Shown here one piece after another: positions 29,508 through 38,789 of a stretch of DNA of 64,000 nucleotides. The DNA is from Kalaharituber pfeilii (lineage: Eukaryota; Ascomycota; Pezizomycetes; Pezizales; Pezizaceae). The DNA lies in assembly GCA_015179045.1 (NCBI GenBank), contig WHUZ01000076.1, forward strand, positions 1 through 64,000. The letters are read 5' to 3'. The notes beneath the pieces were generated by a model, which worked only from the letters and a program-made list of their open reading frames with translations, did no database searches and was not told where the DNA came from. The stretch's first letter is position 1, and every line of letters begins with the position of its first letter. The position numbers and the translations under genes are program-made.

Positions 29508-31282
29508 GTGACGTCCCGCAGTGACCATCCCGCAGAAATTGACCCAGGCCCGCTTCAGGCCGAAGGTTGGGCCCGCTGGCTAAAGAACCACCCAGACCGC
29601 TATTATGTTAATACACTCATAAGAATAATCCAATATGGGGCCAAGATAGGCTACACCGGGCCAGCCCAGCAGATCTTAAGCAAAAACCTCCCATCCGCAA
29701 ACGACGCCCCACAGGTCCTTACGAAAGACCTCCAAGAGCAGATTTCCCATGGACGGGTTGGTCAGGTCGCAGTACTACCAGAGAATTTTATCTCCTCCCC
29801 CCTAGGCCTTGTCCCAAAAGCTGATGGAGGCTGGCGGAGGATACACCACCTATCACACCCACATGGCAACTCAGTCAACGACCACATACCACCCTCGTGG
29901 GCACCCTCGCATATGTCAAGTTTGACGAAGCACTTGCGGCAGTGGCAAAAAAAGGGAAGGGTGCCATTCTGGTAAAACGAGATTTAGCCAATGCATTCCG
30001 CCACATCCCAGTGTCCCCCGAGGACTGGTGGCTACTAGGCTTCTCCTGGGAAGGAAGCTGGTGGTATGACAAGTACCTACCATTCGGCCTCCGGACCTCG
30101 CCCTTCATTTTTGATCTATTCGCAAAAGGGCTACGATGGATCCTGGAAAACGAGAAAGGCTGGGAGGACATACTCCAATACCTAGACGACTTCTTAAAGG
30201 TGCTAGATCCACATGCGGATGCAAGTCAGTATGAGCAAGATTTCGCACAAATCTGCCGGGATCTCGGATTCGAAATCAAGGAGTCCAAAAGCCTACGGTC
30301 GACAGTAGCCGAATTCCTAGGAATTCTAATAGACACGAATGCCATGCAAGCACGCCTGCCATCAGATAAGCACGCAAAGGCACTCCTACTCCTGAGGCTC
30401 TACCTCAAACGCCGGTCACTAACCCTACTCGAACTTCAATCGTTAACGGGTTTCCTATCGTTCGCGGCAAAAGTGGTACCTATGGGCCGTACCTTCCTGA
30501 GACGCCTATATAATGCGCTTTCATCTTACTCCGCACCTAATCGAAGGTGCCATATCACCGCCGACATGCGAGCAGATCTGCACTGGTGGCTAAATTTCCT
30601 CCCATCCTGGGACGGAGTGTCAATTATTCACGCCAATCGGCGAGAATTCGCTCTTTGGACTGACGCCTCAGGACGTAAAGGAATTGGGGGGTATTACCTA
30701 CCAAAAGAGGGAGACTCAATGTATGACCTCACGACTATTCCACTGGAAAACGCCTTTTCCACGAGAGTGCCTCGCAGGCATCGGGACAAGCACATAAACT
30801 TCAAGGAGATGGCCGCAGTCCTCCACTCCCTCCGGCGTTGGGGAAAAATATGGCATGGTGCTCGCGTGCACATCCACAATGACAACACCGCAGTGGTAAA
30901 TGGCCTCGCTAGGCGAACAATGAAAGGGGCCGCAATGGACCCCCTCCGGAAAATCACTCTTCTGAGTGCAAAGGAGGATATTGAGTTGATTGTTCATTGG
31001 ATACCCACAGGGGAAAACACACTAGCAGATGCTTTATCCCGGTTCGAGTTCAAGAAAGTAGCTAACCTTGCACCACAGCTGTCCAGGTTACAGACGCCCA
31101 AGTCACATATGACCCACCAGAGTCATGGTACAACGACGTTCCAGACCTCCCGCGACGAGCAGCCAGATACCTCTGGTGGGGACTCTCAGCAACCACCAGA
31201 CGAACATACCATACCGCGAGACGGGAATATGCACTCTTTTGCGCCCTCTCCGGTGCCAACCCCTTCCCCGCAACTGCAGTGA
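29508..31282 (+). pseudogene. DIRS-type reverse transcriptase and RNase H (one frame break)
   Basis: Copies the element RNA. The N-terminal part is in one frame (GWARWLKNHPDRYYVNTL, IGYTGPA, SPLGLVPKADGGWRRIHHLS) to about 29893; the rest is in another frame from about 29894. Catalytic RT sequence follows: VKRDLANAFRHIPV, YLPFGLRTSPFIFD and YLDDFLKV. RNase H has all four carboxylates: LWTDASGRKG, NFKEMAAV, HNDNTAVVNG and LADALSRF. The GWARWL and LANAFRHIPV style is that of DIRS/Ngaro RT rather than Ty3/gypsy or LINE. The 3' end overlaps the recombinase frame by roughly 200 nt, and the stop TGA (31280-31282) overlaps an ATG as TGATG. Confidence 0.82.
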
Positions 31283-32082
31283 TGCTCTGTGAGTGGGTCG
31301 CCTCTCTAGCAGGAAAAGTCAAAACAGAGACTATGAAGCTATACCTCACTGGACTGCGGTCCCTGCATGTGGACCTAGGCCACTCAGTCGAAGCCTTCCA
31401 GGACCTGAGGCTCCAAAGGATATTAAGGGGTATCAAACGTTTTCATGGGGAAACCCCGGCACGTCGAGAGAGACTACCCATTACGAGGGACCTCCTCCTC
31501 CGGATAGTGGACCAGTTCGGCCGATCACTGGACGATATAGCATTACATGCTGCCTTTTGCTTAGCCTTCGCAGGGTTCTTACGGGTTGGAGAATTCACCT
31601 GGTCAACCTGGGAGCAGGACGCCCCACAATGGCACCTCACCCGCAGGTCCATCCAATTCGCGGAGTCACGGGTATACGTGACTCTGCCGGCAAGTAAGAC
31701 TGACCCCTTCCGGCGCGGAATAACCCTCACAGTCGCAGCAGCTGGAGATGCGGCATGCCCGGTAACCTCCCTCCAACGGCTGTACCAGCTGGCACCAGCA
31801 GCACCAGAAGCCCCACTCTTTTCTCGTCAAAACGGGCTTCCATTTACACGGGATCATGTGGTGAATACACTCCGCCGTATACTGGGTCAGCTAGGCATAG
31901 GTGGCCAGTACTCAGGCCACTCCTTCCGTAGAGGGGCTGCAACCTCAGCGCAGAGGGCAGGGCTATCGAAGGAAGAGATTCAGCTGCTAGGAAGATGGAA
32001 ATCAGAGGCATACCAGCGGTATATCGAGGTCCATCCGGAGCACGTTTTCCAACTCGCACGGCGACTGCATCACCCTCAGTAG
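31282..32082 (+). CDS. Tyrosine recombinase of the DIRS-type element
   Basis: Would integrate the circular DNA copy by site-specific recombination. From the ATG at 31282 it is 266 residues. All recombinase landmarks are visible: the first Arg in FLRVGEF, the Lys in LPASKTD, the H-x-x-R box in SGHSFRRGAATSA, then LLGRWKSEAYQRYI with the Trp and the nucleophile Tyr. The N-terminal core-binding domain is incomplete at this ATG: in the same frame upstream, overlapping the RT gene, the sequence reads RRTYHTARREYALFCALSG and NPFPATAV, which is typical of the missing part. The functional protein therefore probably began upstream (about 31080-31150) or was fused to RT-RNase H before an indel. The catalytic domain itself is intact. 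Confidence 0.88.
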   Translation: MLCEWVASLAGKVKTETMKLYLTGLRSLHVDLGHSVEAFQDLRLQRILRGIKRFHGETPARRERLPITRDLLLRIVDQFGRSLDDIALHAAFCLAFAGFLRVGEFTWSTWEQDAPQWHLTRRSIQFAESRVYVTLPASKTDPFRRGITLTVAAAGDAACPVTSLQRLYQLAPAAPEAPLFSRQNGLPFTRDHVVNTLRRILGQLGIGGQYSGHSFRRGAATSAQRAGLSKEEIQLLGRWKSEAYQRYIEVHPEHVFQLARRLHHPQ

Positions 32083-32140
32083 CTCCCTGCCACCGCACAG
32101 CGGCAGTGAGCACCTTTGGGGTCCGGTTTGGGGGTCCTTC

Positions 32141-32200
32141 GGTTTGCCCCTGCTTAGTCAGCGAAACGACTGACTAAGCATGGGCATTAGGGGCTACAAA
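32141..32200 (+). promoter_or_regulatory. Extended stem-loop after the recombinase gene
   Basis: Perfect 11-bp stem TGCTTAGTCAG (32151-32161) with CTGACTAAGCA (32170-32180) and an 8-nt loop. Outer pairing of CCCC with GGGG and GGTTTG with CAAACC extends it. It may be a terminator, a recombination site or part of the element terminus. Confidence 0.6.
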
Positions 32201-32214
32201 CCCCTTGAGCCGAT

Positions 32215-32472
32215 TTCCGCAACCTAAAGAGCATGGATAGGACGCCTCCTCATTTGTTTTCCTTGTCTTTTTCTGTCATGTATTCCACATAGCAATTCAT
32301 GTTTGTTTCGAATCGAAGTAGCCGAGGACCATTAGTTTCTCAAACTTTCCTTTCTTATTTCTCGCTATTTTGCCACTATTCCCTTTATTTCCTTACCATT
32401 ATGTAACTATACCTCGCCATAGCCCACAGGGTGGCAGCGAGTAATGATATAAAAAAAAAAAAAAAAAAAAAA
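32215..32472 (+). mobile_element. LINE 3' tail insertion (family I)
   Basis: Starts near the end of ORF2 (GGATAGGACGCCTC resembles the stop region at 18170), then the 3' UTR, the stem-loop (CTCGC/GCGAG) and a poly(A) of more than 20. The exact 5' junction and TSD were not resolved. Confidence 0.75.
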
Positions 32473-32690
32473 AGTCGCCTGACATCCAAAAAGGGTCGCC
32501 CGACACCCAAAAAGAGTCGCCTGACAACTACTCGCTGGTTCAGAAAGTATTGGAACGCTGTATAAATTGTGTGGGCTATTCCGAGTCGCCTTTTGGAATA
32601 GTGCAAATATGTTATCTAGCGTTCCAATACTTTCCAAACCAGTGAGCGAAGAGACTCGCCCGACAATCAAAGAGGGTCGCCCAACAACCA
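32473..32690 (+). repeat. Unmutated 20-bp minisatellite split by a small MITE
   Basis: Units AAAAAGAGTCGCCTGACAAC and AAAGGGTCGCCCGACACCC flank a TIR element at about 32528-32650 and resume to about 32690. This is the GC-containing ancestor of the AT-rich arrays at 24.0, 25.5 and 27.9 kb. Confidence 0.78.
32528..32650. mobile_element. Small MITE of about 120 bp
   Basis: Inverted arms of about 28 bp containing AAAGTATTGGAACGCT and AGCGTTCCAATACTTT, with TCGCTGGTT-like outer ends. The TSD was not resolved. Confidence 0.7.
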
Positions 32691-32706
32691 ATAGTCTTGG
32701 CAAGAG

Positions 32707-33310
32707 AACAATGTAACCCCGCTTGCCATGGCAGGGTCCGTCACAGCCGTGCAACCAGACTACAGGTGACCCTGGCTATAATGAACCTCTTTTTAGTGAA
32801 AACATGGCTACAGTGAAGCGGTGGGCGAGCTTCTTTGTCTACACAGGTAAAGAAAGTGCCCTCGCTATAGTGAAAACTGGTTATAGTGAAGAAAATAAAA
32901 TCGGTCGGATTCTTGGCCTTCATTATAGCCAGGTTCACCTGTACTCACAGCCCGGAGACAGGCTGAAAGAAATTTTTACATACATGACCTCACCTCGCCA
33001 TCATCCCCCGCCCCCCTGCCTTCTAGAACCTTATCCCCGGAAAAGAAATTCTCCAACACATCGTACTCCTGCCCGTTCTCTGCCGTTCTCTTCCAGTTCT
33101 TTTCCATGTCCTTCCATTCTCTAAATCCTTCTGGACGATTCTCTTGGTGACTGCACCGGAACGCGAGATGCTCCCCCGTTTGCACCTCCCCCGTTTGCAC
33201 CTCCCCACACCTGCTCCGCGTACAGATGTCCGCAACCATAACGGATGACAACTCTAACGGTGCTGAGTACATAATCCTAGCCTCGCTCCGCGTGGACCCA
33301 ATCCAGAACC
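32707..33310 (-). mobile_element. LINE 3' fragment (family II) with a nested MITE
   Basis: The tail (GTAACCCCGCTTGCCATGGC) and ORF2 C terminus lie on the minus strand: GEVQTGEHLAFRCSHQ and FREWKDMEKNWKRTAENG, with a duplicated RGEVQTGEVQTG segment. The stretch 32763-32941 is a later insertion. Confidence 0.82.
32763..32941. mobile_element. MITE with TA TSD, 179 bp
   Basis: Ends CAGGTGACCCTGGCTATAAT and, inverted, ATTATAGCCAGGTTCACCTG; TA at 32761-32762 and 32942-32943. Interior repeats of TATAGTGAA. Tc1/mariner/pogo-like. Confidence 0.9.
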
Positions 33311-33501
33311 CTGTAATCTGCATGGTTAAAGGTCTGCTCAGTATACAGCAATCAGCCGCTTTCTACCCCGCCTGAGGATTTAGATCGGCTCAAAGGAACG
33401 AACGGGCTTCGACAGAATTCAACTAGTTTTCTATAAGGACCAGAATCGATATCATCAAATACAGCAAAAAAATATCCCGGGCACTTCTCACATTTTCGGC
33501 G

Positions 33502-36500
33502 ATGTCTGGTCAATCTCAAGCCAGGAACACGATTTCGTTCGACAGCAGAATATTTCGAGACGCGCTGTTAAACTTCCAGAATAATCTTTCACCCGTGCAG
33601 GCTCAAGGTTTCGCGAACACAACACTTGAAGCGCTCCAACGTTGCATTGGTGATATCCAAACAGAACAGGTGATAATGCGGAATATGCGAAATATCAACC
33701 GAATTCGGCCATTCATAGATGCGATGCAACAATATGGTAAAATCATTGAAGTATTTCTTAACGTGACAAATTTTCTTGCTTTCATATGGGTTGGTCCACC
33801 TTACTTGCCATATGCACAGGCTGCATGCTGAGCTCTATATTTGTTCATCAGGGACCCATGAAATTTTTACTCCAGGTAGGCCTTGTTGCGCTCATCGCTC
33901 TGTGTTAGCAGACGAGGCTCAGTGACTCCCTTCAACGTAGGTGACAAGTAAATACCTCAATTGTTTTGACATTATTTTGGACGAATACGAACATCTCGGG
34001 GAGTGTCTTCCGCAATTTCAGCAATATCATTCACTCTTCCTTGGCAACAGTTACATGCGAACCGTGTTAGGCCTTGTGTACCAAGATATCTTAGAGTTTC
34101 ATGGTCGGGTATTGAAGCTTGTGCAACGACCAGGCAAGTATTTCTCTATTTTTTTTTTTTTTTTTTATTTCATTACTCGCGTGCCGCCTAATAGGCTATG
34201 GCGAGAAGTATTTCTCTATGCAGCCAAAGAGGGTTTTAGACAATGTGCTGACAACCCTCTCCAGCATGGACTCTCATCTTTAGAGCTGCATGGAAGGATC
34301 TAGCGATGCCTCTTGAGCAAATACGAGCGAAGCTCAGCCGACACAAAGGATTGGTGGAGGGTCAGGCAAGCTTGATTGAATTCGAAGAGGCCAAACTGGC
34401 CCGAGAATTAGCCAAACGGGCGTTTGACCGAGCCGAGAAAGAGGATAGCAGGAGGCGTAAGGTAGAGATCACCAACTGGCTTGCTGCTGCCGATAGCAAA
34501 AGTGACCAAGAACATTTTGAATCTCTACGAAAAGAATATCCTGGGACTGGGTCTTGGATTCTGAACGATAGGCACATGAAGTGCTGGCTCGATTGTTCTA
34601 ACTTCACAAATACGGAGCTTTGGCTTTTTGGAATACCAGGGGCCGGTAACAATCTCTTTGAGGTCTTGGGTTTCACGTTTAGGACTATTGCTGATACTAG
34701 CCACATATTTAACAGGCAAAACAATCCTCACTTCTGTCATTGTTCAATATCTAGAGAAAATTGGACAAAGCACGCCATCTGCTGGTGCTATACCGGTAGC
34801 TGTTGCATACTTCTACTGTCGATACCGCACTGAGAACAAGGACAGTTTTAACGCTGTTGGTCGTGGCATCTTGTCACAACTTATCAAGCGCAACGAGGGA
34901 ATTATTTCACTATTATGGGAAAAGATGGCTGATAGTGGGGAGATAACTCTAAAAGCTTCAAACCTGTTAGTGGAATTACTCGAGGTTGCCATGAAGGACT
35001 CAAAGACATCGTATGTTATTATTGATGGCCTGGACGAATGTGAGAAGACAGAAAGAAGAAAGATCATCTCAACACTGCAAAGCATAAGTGAAGCAATTAA
35101 TCAACAGGTGCCTGGAACAATACGGTTACTCTTCATTAGCACTAATGAGCCAGACATTCGCAGGCGGCTTTCAAGTATTGTGAAGATTCAGTTAAAGCCC
35201 AATGATGACGATATTCGGCAATATACAACTATATGGACAGCCAAGATTCAAAAAAGATTCCGGCTATCTGATGCGGAAACAGATAATATTATCGCTAAGG
35301 TGCTTGAGCGAGCAGAGGGTACGTCATGTCTCCCCTTCATTCTTAAATCGAGAACAATTCCACTAATGACATTTTAGGAATGTTCTTATATTGTGCATTA
35401 GTGTTGAAGCATTTACATGGCCAAGGGAGCAGAGCTCAGCTGGAAGAGGAGCTTCGTCCTGAAACATTACCTATAGGCCTAGAAAAAGCGTAAGTATTAA
35501 AGTTCAGCCTCAATTTTACTCACCAATTCAATAACTAAGAACCCGCGCAATTCTCATAGTTACGAAAGGATTGTTGTCCGCATCTACAGTACAAACAACG
35601 TACAAAGGCGGAATGCTGGCCGCATCCTTGATTTACTAGCATGTTCGAGAAGGCCACTCAAAAAACATGAGATTCAGGCTGTATTTGCTATTGAAATGAA
35701 GGATCGGACCGTTGACTTTGAGCAACGATCCATGATTGACGACATTGGTGACATTTGTGGTTCCTTGATAGAGGTGAACACAGATGGAGCTATTCAATTT
35801 GTGCACATGACTGCTAGATTGTAAGGCCCGCCCTTTCTTGTCCTTCCCTGACTTTTGAAAGCTGATGCAGTTGTCACACAAGTTTCTTGACAGAACGAAA
35901 CCTGATTGACCTGGTTTCTGCGGAATTAAACTTGGCAATTCTTTGCACAACATATCTTACTTTTGATTGCTTCGATAGTCTTCTACCAGAAACGGAAATT
36001 CGTAAGTTTGTACTTGAAGGCTATTTTTCATTTCAAGATTATGCGGCAGTATACTGGTTTGATCATGTCGAAGCATGCTGCTCCAAATTGTCAGGCGATC
36101 CAGAACAGGCAAAGGTTGTCGGTTCTCTCCAAAGTTTCTTGCAAAAACAGCTAAATACCGAGAGCAAGGAATGGGGAGAAATAACAATAACCGGAGCAAT
36201 AAAGCGGAGATTTAGAAACCTCAACGATTATCCTGAGGTTTACCAGGTCATGACTCGATTGGCATCTGGTGCGATTCAGCTTCGGGGGGCCACTCAAATG
36301 AAAGCTGGGTCGCTTGGGCAATTCATGTTAGGCTTTCTTCACTTAAGAGGACAAATTGCCAAAGCTAGATTGGAACTAGAAAAGTTCGACAGTCTAGCAC
36401 CAGAGAGCAGGAGCAAGCTTGAACAAGCATACGGCACGCACTTGTTCAAATGCAGTCGACCAACCTGTGCATATTTCAGCAAAGGGTTTGCATCATCTCA

Positions 36501-36897
36501 GGCTCGAGACCGGCATGAGAGCAGACACGAACGTTTGTTCTTTTGCAAGGAAAGGGGCTGTCCTATCACCGATTTCGGTTGTTGCACACTTCGTGAGCTA
36601 CAGGCACATATTGAGAAGGCACATTCCAACAACACACAGACCACAGGTTTCAGAGCTGTAGGGTTCCCTGCGGTCCATAAGCCCCCGGAGGGCAAGGCGA
36701 ATTCCAACTCCGAGTTGCCAGCGCCATCTGCTGTTGGTTGGGATTATCCTCCATTTTTGAAGAATCGTGGCTCTCCTCCCTCGTATCTGTCGGTATCTGG
36801 GTACTCCGATCTAATCAACAACTGGGTGTTTACTGATCCTCCTCCTTCCCCGGGATTGGAGCCGCTCATAGGCTGGGGTAGGGGCAGCAGCAGTTAG
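33502..36897 (+). CDS. NACHT-domain STAND NTPase (fungal NLR-like) with C2H2 fingers, eight exons
   Basis: Likely an NLR-like signalling NTPase; fungal members are linked to non-self recognition and regulated cell death, though the role here is not shown. Exons: 33502-33789, 33852-33875, 33941-34137, 34284-34645, 34716-35318, 35378-35489, 35560-35820, 35871-36897. The phases all agree, giving 957 residues without a stop. The N-terminal domain (about 1-250) includes NVTNFLAFIWGPMKFLLQ, created by splicing, a block typical of fungal NACHT proteins. The P-loop GIPGAGKT (about 284-291) is split by intron 4; Walker B is YVIIDGLDEC (about 390-400). Winged-helix-like and helical regions follow. C2H2-type fingers are at about 805-866 (CSRPTCAY, HESRH, CKERGC, HIEKAH) and the tail is Pro/Ser-rich. 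No WD, ankyrin or TPR repeat is present. A LINE tail sits in intron 3. The gene lies between repeats and appears intact. Confidence 0.88.
34150..34205 (-). mobile_element. LINE tail micro-insertion in intron 3 of the NACHT gene
   Basis: 56 bp of poly(T) plus the family I stem-loop (inner stem GCCT/AGGC). TSD AAGTATTTCTCTAT at 34136-34149 and 34206-34219. The left TSD copy includes the exon 3/intron 3 junction, so the donor GTATTT now exists twice. Confidence 0.94.
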
Positions 36898-37024
36898 GGT
36901 CCGCAGGCCGACACTGGGAGCTTATGGGGGTGTGGGTGAGCAAGAGTCAAACAGATACGAGGCATACAGGGTAGTATTACTGGACACATATGACAACGAC
37001 GTAGCTGAGCTAGCTGCGGTTCTG

Positions 37025-37945
37025 TGTCACAGCCCACCTACGCACGCATCGATATCATCCTTTTCCCCAGCCGACAAGTCAAGCCTAGCGTTCGCATCGG
37101 TGCGAGTTGAGTCGGTGTAAGCCTTCAATAAAATTCCTCCGACCCTACTATAAACTCACTCAGGAACCGAGTAGTAGTTGTACAGTATCACTCGACTCAG
37201 TCACGCTGCACATACAACTCATACCGGCTCACTCAGCAGCCGAGTACCAGTTGTATATTATCACACCGACTCAGTCCCGCCGTACATACAACTCATACTG
37301 ACTCACTCGGCAGCCGAGTCGGGTACATTTTATGGCGTGGCAAACCGATTCGCCGTACATACAACTCATACCGGCTCACTCGGTAGCCGAGTCGGGTATG
37401 TTTTACAGTGTGAAAAATCGACCCGAAAACCGACTCACTCAGAAAAACCGACTCACAACTCACACCGAGTGCGAACGCTAGTCAAGCCGAGCCGATGTGC
37501 CAAGCCGGAAGGTGAGACCTTACTAATAGCCGACTCGGAAAGGCTTGACAAGCCGTCCCGGTCCGGTTGACTAGCCCTCTGACAGCTCATTGATATGCCT
37601 TCCAATATTAGCATCACTATTGCCGCTCTGCATTTCGGATTCTCTTTCTCATATCGTTATAGTCCTGTATTCCTTTCTATGTCAATTTCCAAGCATATAA
37701 GGGCCCCAGGTCCGCCTCTGTAGATAGCGCTTCTTCTCCTTGTCCATGGTCTTGTTGATCAATAGACCCGTCTGGTTCCTCATACTCCTCCGCCGCTGCC
37801 ATTGCTATAGCCCGTGACCCCTAGCCGCTGAGCCGCCGTCGCCGCCGCCGTAGTCCTCGACCCATAGCCGCCGACCCGCCGCCGATACCCAAGCTGACCG
37901 TACCCCTTGGCAAGGCCTCTGCCCAAGCCCACCGCCGACGTTACA
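37025..37945 (+). repeat. 5' LTR of the gypsy element
   Basis: TGTCACAGCCCACC to CGACGTTACA; about 518 bp after removing the hAT MITE. Colinear with the solo LTR at 24435-25025. Confidence 0.92.
37086..37480. mobile_element. hAT-type MITE inside the LTR
   Basis: 395 bp. Ends TAGCGTTCGCATCGGTG and, inverted, CACCGAGTGCGAACGCTA; 8-bp TSD GTCAAGCC at 37078-37085 and 37481-37488. The 8-bp TSD and TAGCG start are hAT hallmarks. The interior holds degenerate repeats of GACTCACTCGGCAGCCGAGT. Confidence 0.92.
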
Positions 37946-37989
37946 CTACAACGGACCCGCCCACCCGCCAACCGGTACAATCAGCATCC

Positions 37990-38397
37990 ATGCCTTCCAT
38001 TGGCCTGCCTGCTTCTGATGCATCATCCTCTTCTGCTCCGACGCCCTCCTCCGATGCCGCCGACTTTGTCACCCGCCTGCAAGCTTGGGAAAATAAGCCC
38101 ATGCCTGACAATTCAATTGAATTCCAGACGTATCGACAGGAAATCTCCGATCTCGCGAATGCTATGAATGCTAGAGGCACCTCGCTGCAGGACGAACTCA
38201 CCCTTGCCCAACACCAGATCAAGGAGCTCCAAGATCAGCTCGATGCTGCCATTGACCAACAATCAGTGCTACAGACCCAGTTGGATGATGCTCGCCAAAC
38301 AATCAAGGCATTATCAATCACCTCAACATCCGGACCTGTTGATCACCACCATCGAGCTGTCAAAGTAGCGGACCCTGCTAAATTCGATGGATCTTGA
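37990..38397 (+). pseudogene. Gypsy gag, N-terminal fragment
   Basis: The ATG at 37990 opens 135 residues: a Ser/Pro/Ala-rich start, then a helical coiled-coil region (DELTLAQHQIKELQDQLDAA) and VADPAKFDGS, a motif that precedes the capsid domain in fungal gypsy Gag. A stop (TGA) replaces the expected continuation (DLLKTFKTMVTLKLLGNPELF is readable after it), and the frame is then destroyed by a LINE tail fragment at about 38467-38515. No zinc knuckle remains. Confidence 0.78.
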
Positions 38398-38466
38398 GAT
38401 TTGCTGAAGACGTTCAAGACCATGGTCACACTCAAGCTGCTAGGCAACCCCGAACTCTTCCCCACT

Positions 38467-38515
38467 TTTATTTTTAATAAAAACCTCGCCATAGCCCGTG
38501 GGGCTCATGCTTCTT
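38467..38515 (+). mobile_element. LINE tail remnant (family I)
   Basis: TTTTTAATAAAAACCTCGCC then ATAGCCCGTGGGGCTCATGC, a truncated stem-loop without poly(A). It marks the break point in gag. Confidence 0.6.
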
Positions 38516-38662
38516 AATTTCCTGTAAGTATATCCACACTGTGAAAAGGAGTACAGAGGAATAGGCTCAGAGATGTGTGTATTCGATTCTAATGATCAAT
38601 CAAGAACGGGGCTTCCAGAGCCCATATATATACAAAAACTCTATAACACGAAGTTGCATACA

Positions 38663-38785
38663 AAACGGGACCTCTCGGGGCAGGCCAGACTGGCCTGCCC
38701 GGATGCAGGGGTATCGACAGGGGACTGTAGACTAGCCTGCCCAGTTGCAGAGGTATCTACAGGGGACGGCACAGGCAGCTCATCT
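38663..38785 (+). repeat. Dispersed repeat, second copy
   Basis: Closely related to 25838-25960 (GGTATCGACAGGGGACTGTA shared). It sits at the junction between the gag remnant and RT. Confidence 0.8.
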
Positions 38786-38789
38786 CCTG

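Larger units (their letters stand above)
28040..32205 (+). mobile_element. DIRS/Ngaro-type tyrosine-recombinase retrotransposon
   Basis: Three gene blocks in order: Gag with a CCCH-type finger, RT plus RNase H, and a tyrosine recombinase (YR). A YR in place of a DDE integrase or endonuclease defines the DIRS order; such elements integrate through a circular intermediate and leave no TSD, so the edges given here are approximate. The left edge lies after the RIP-mutated minisatellite (about 27965) and the right edge includes an extended stem-loop (32141-32200). I could not find the terminal repeats, inverted for DIRS or split direct for Ngaro. The element is not AT-biased and has only about three frame breaks, so it is young or escaped RIP. 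Confidence 0.82.

Noticed and set aside
37178..37570. 130-residue frame in the 37.2-kb region
   Set aside because: It runs through hAT MITE tandem repeats into LTR sequence; explained by the repeat, not a gene.
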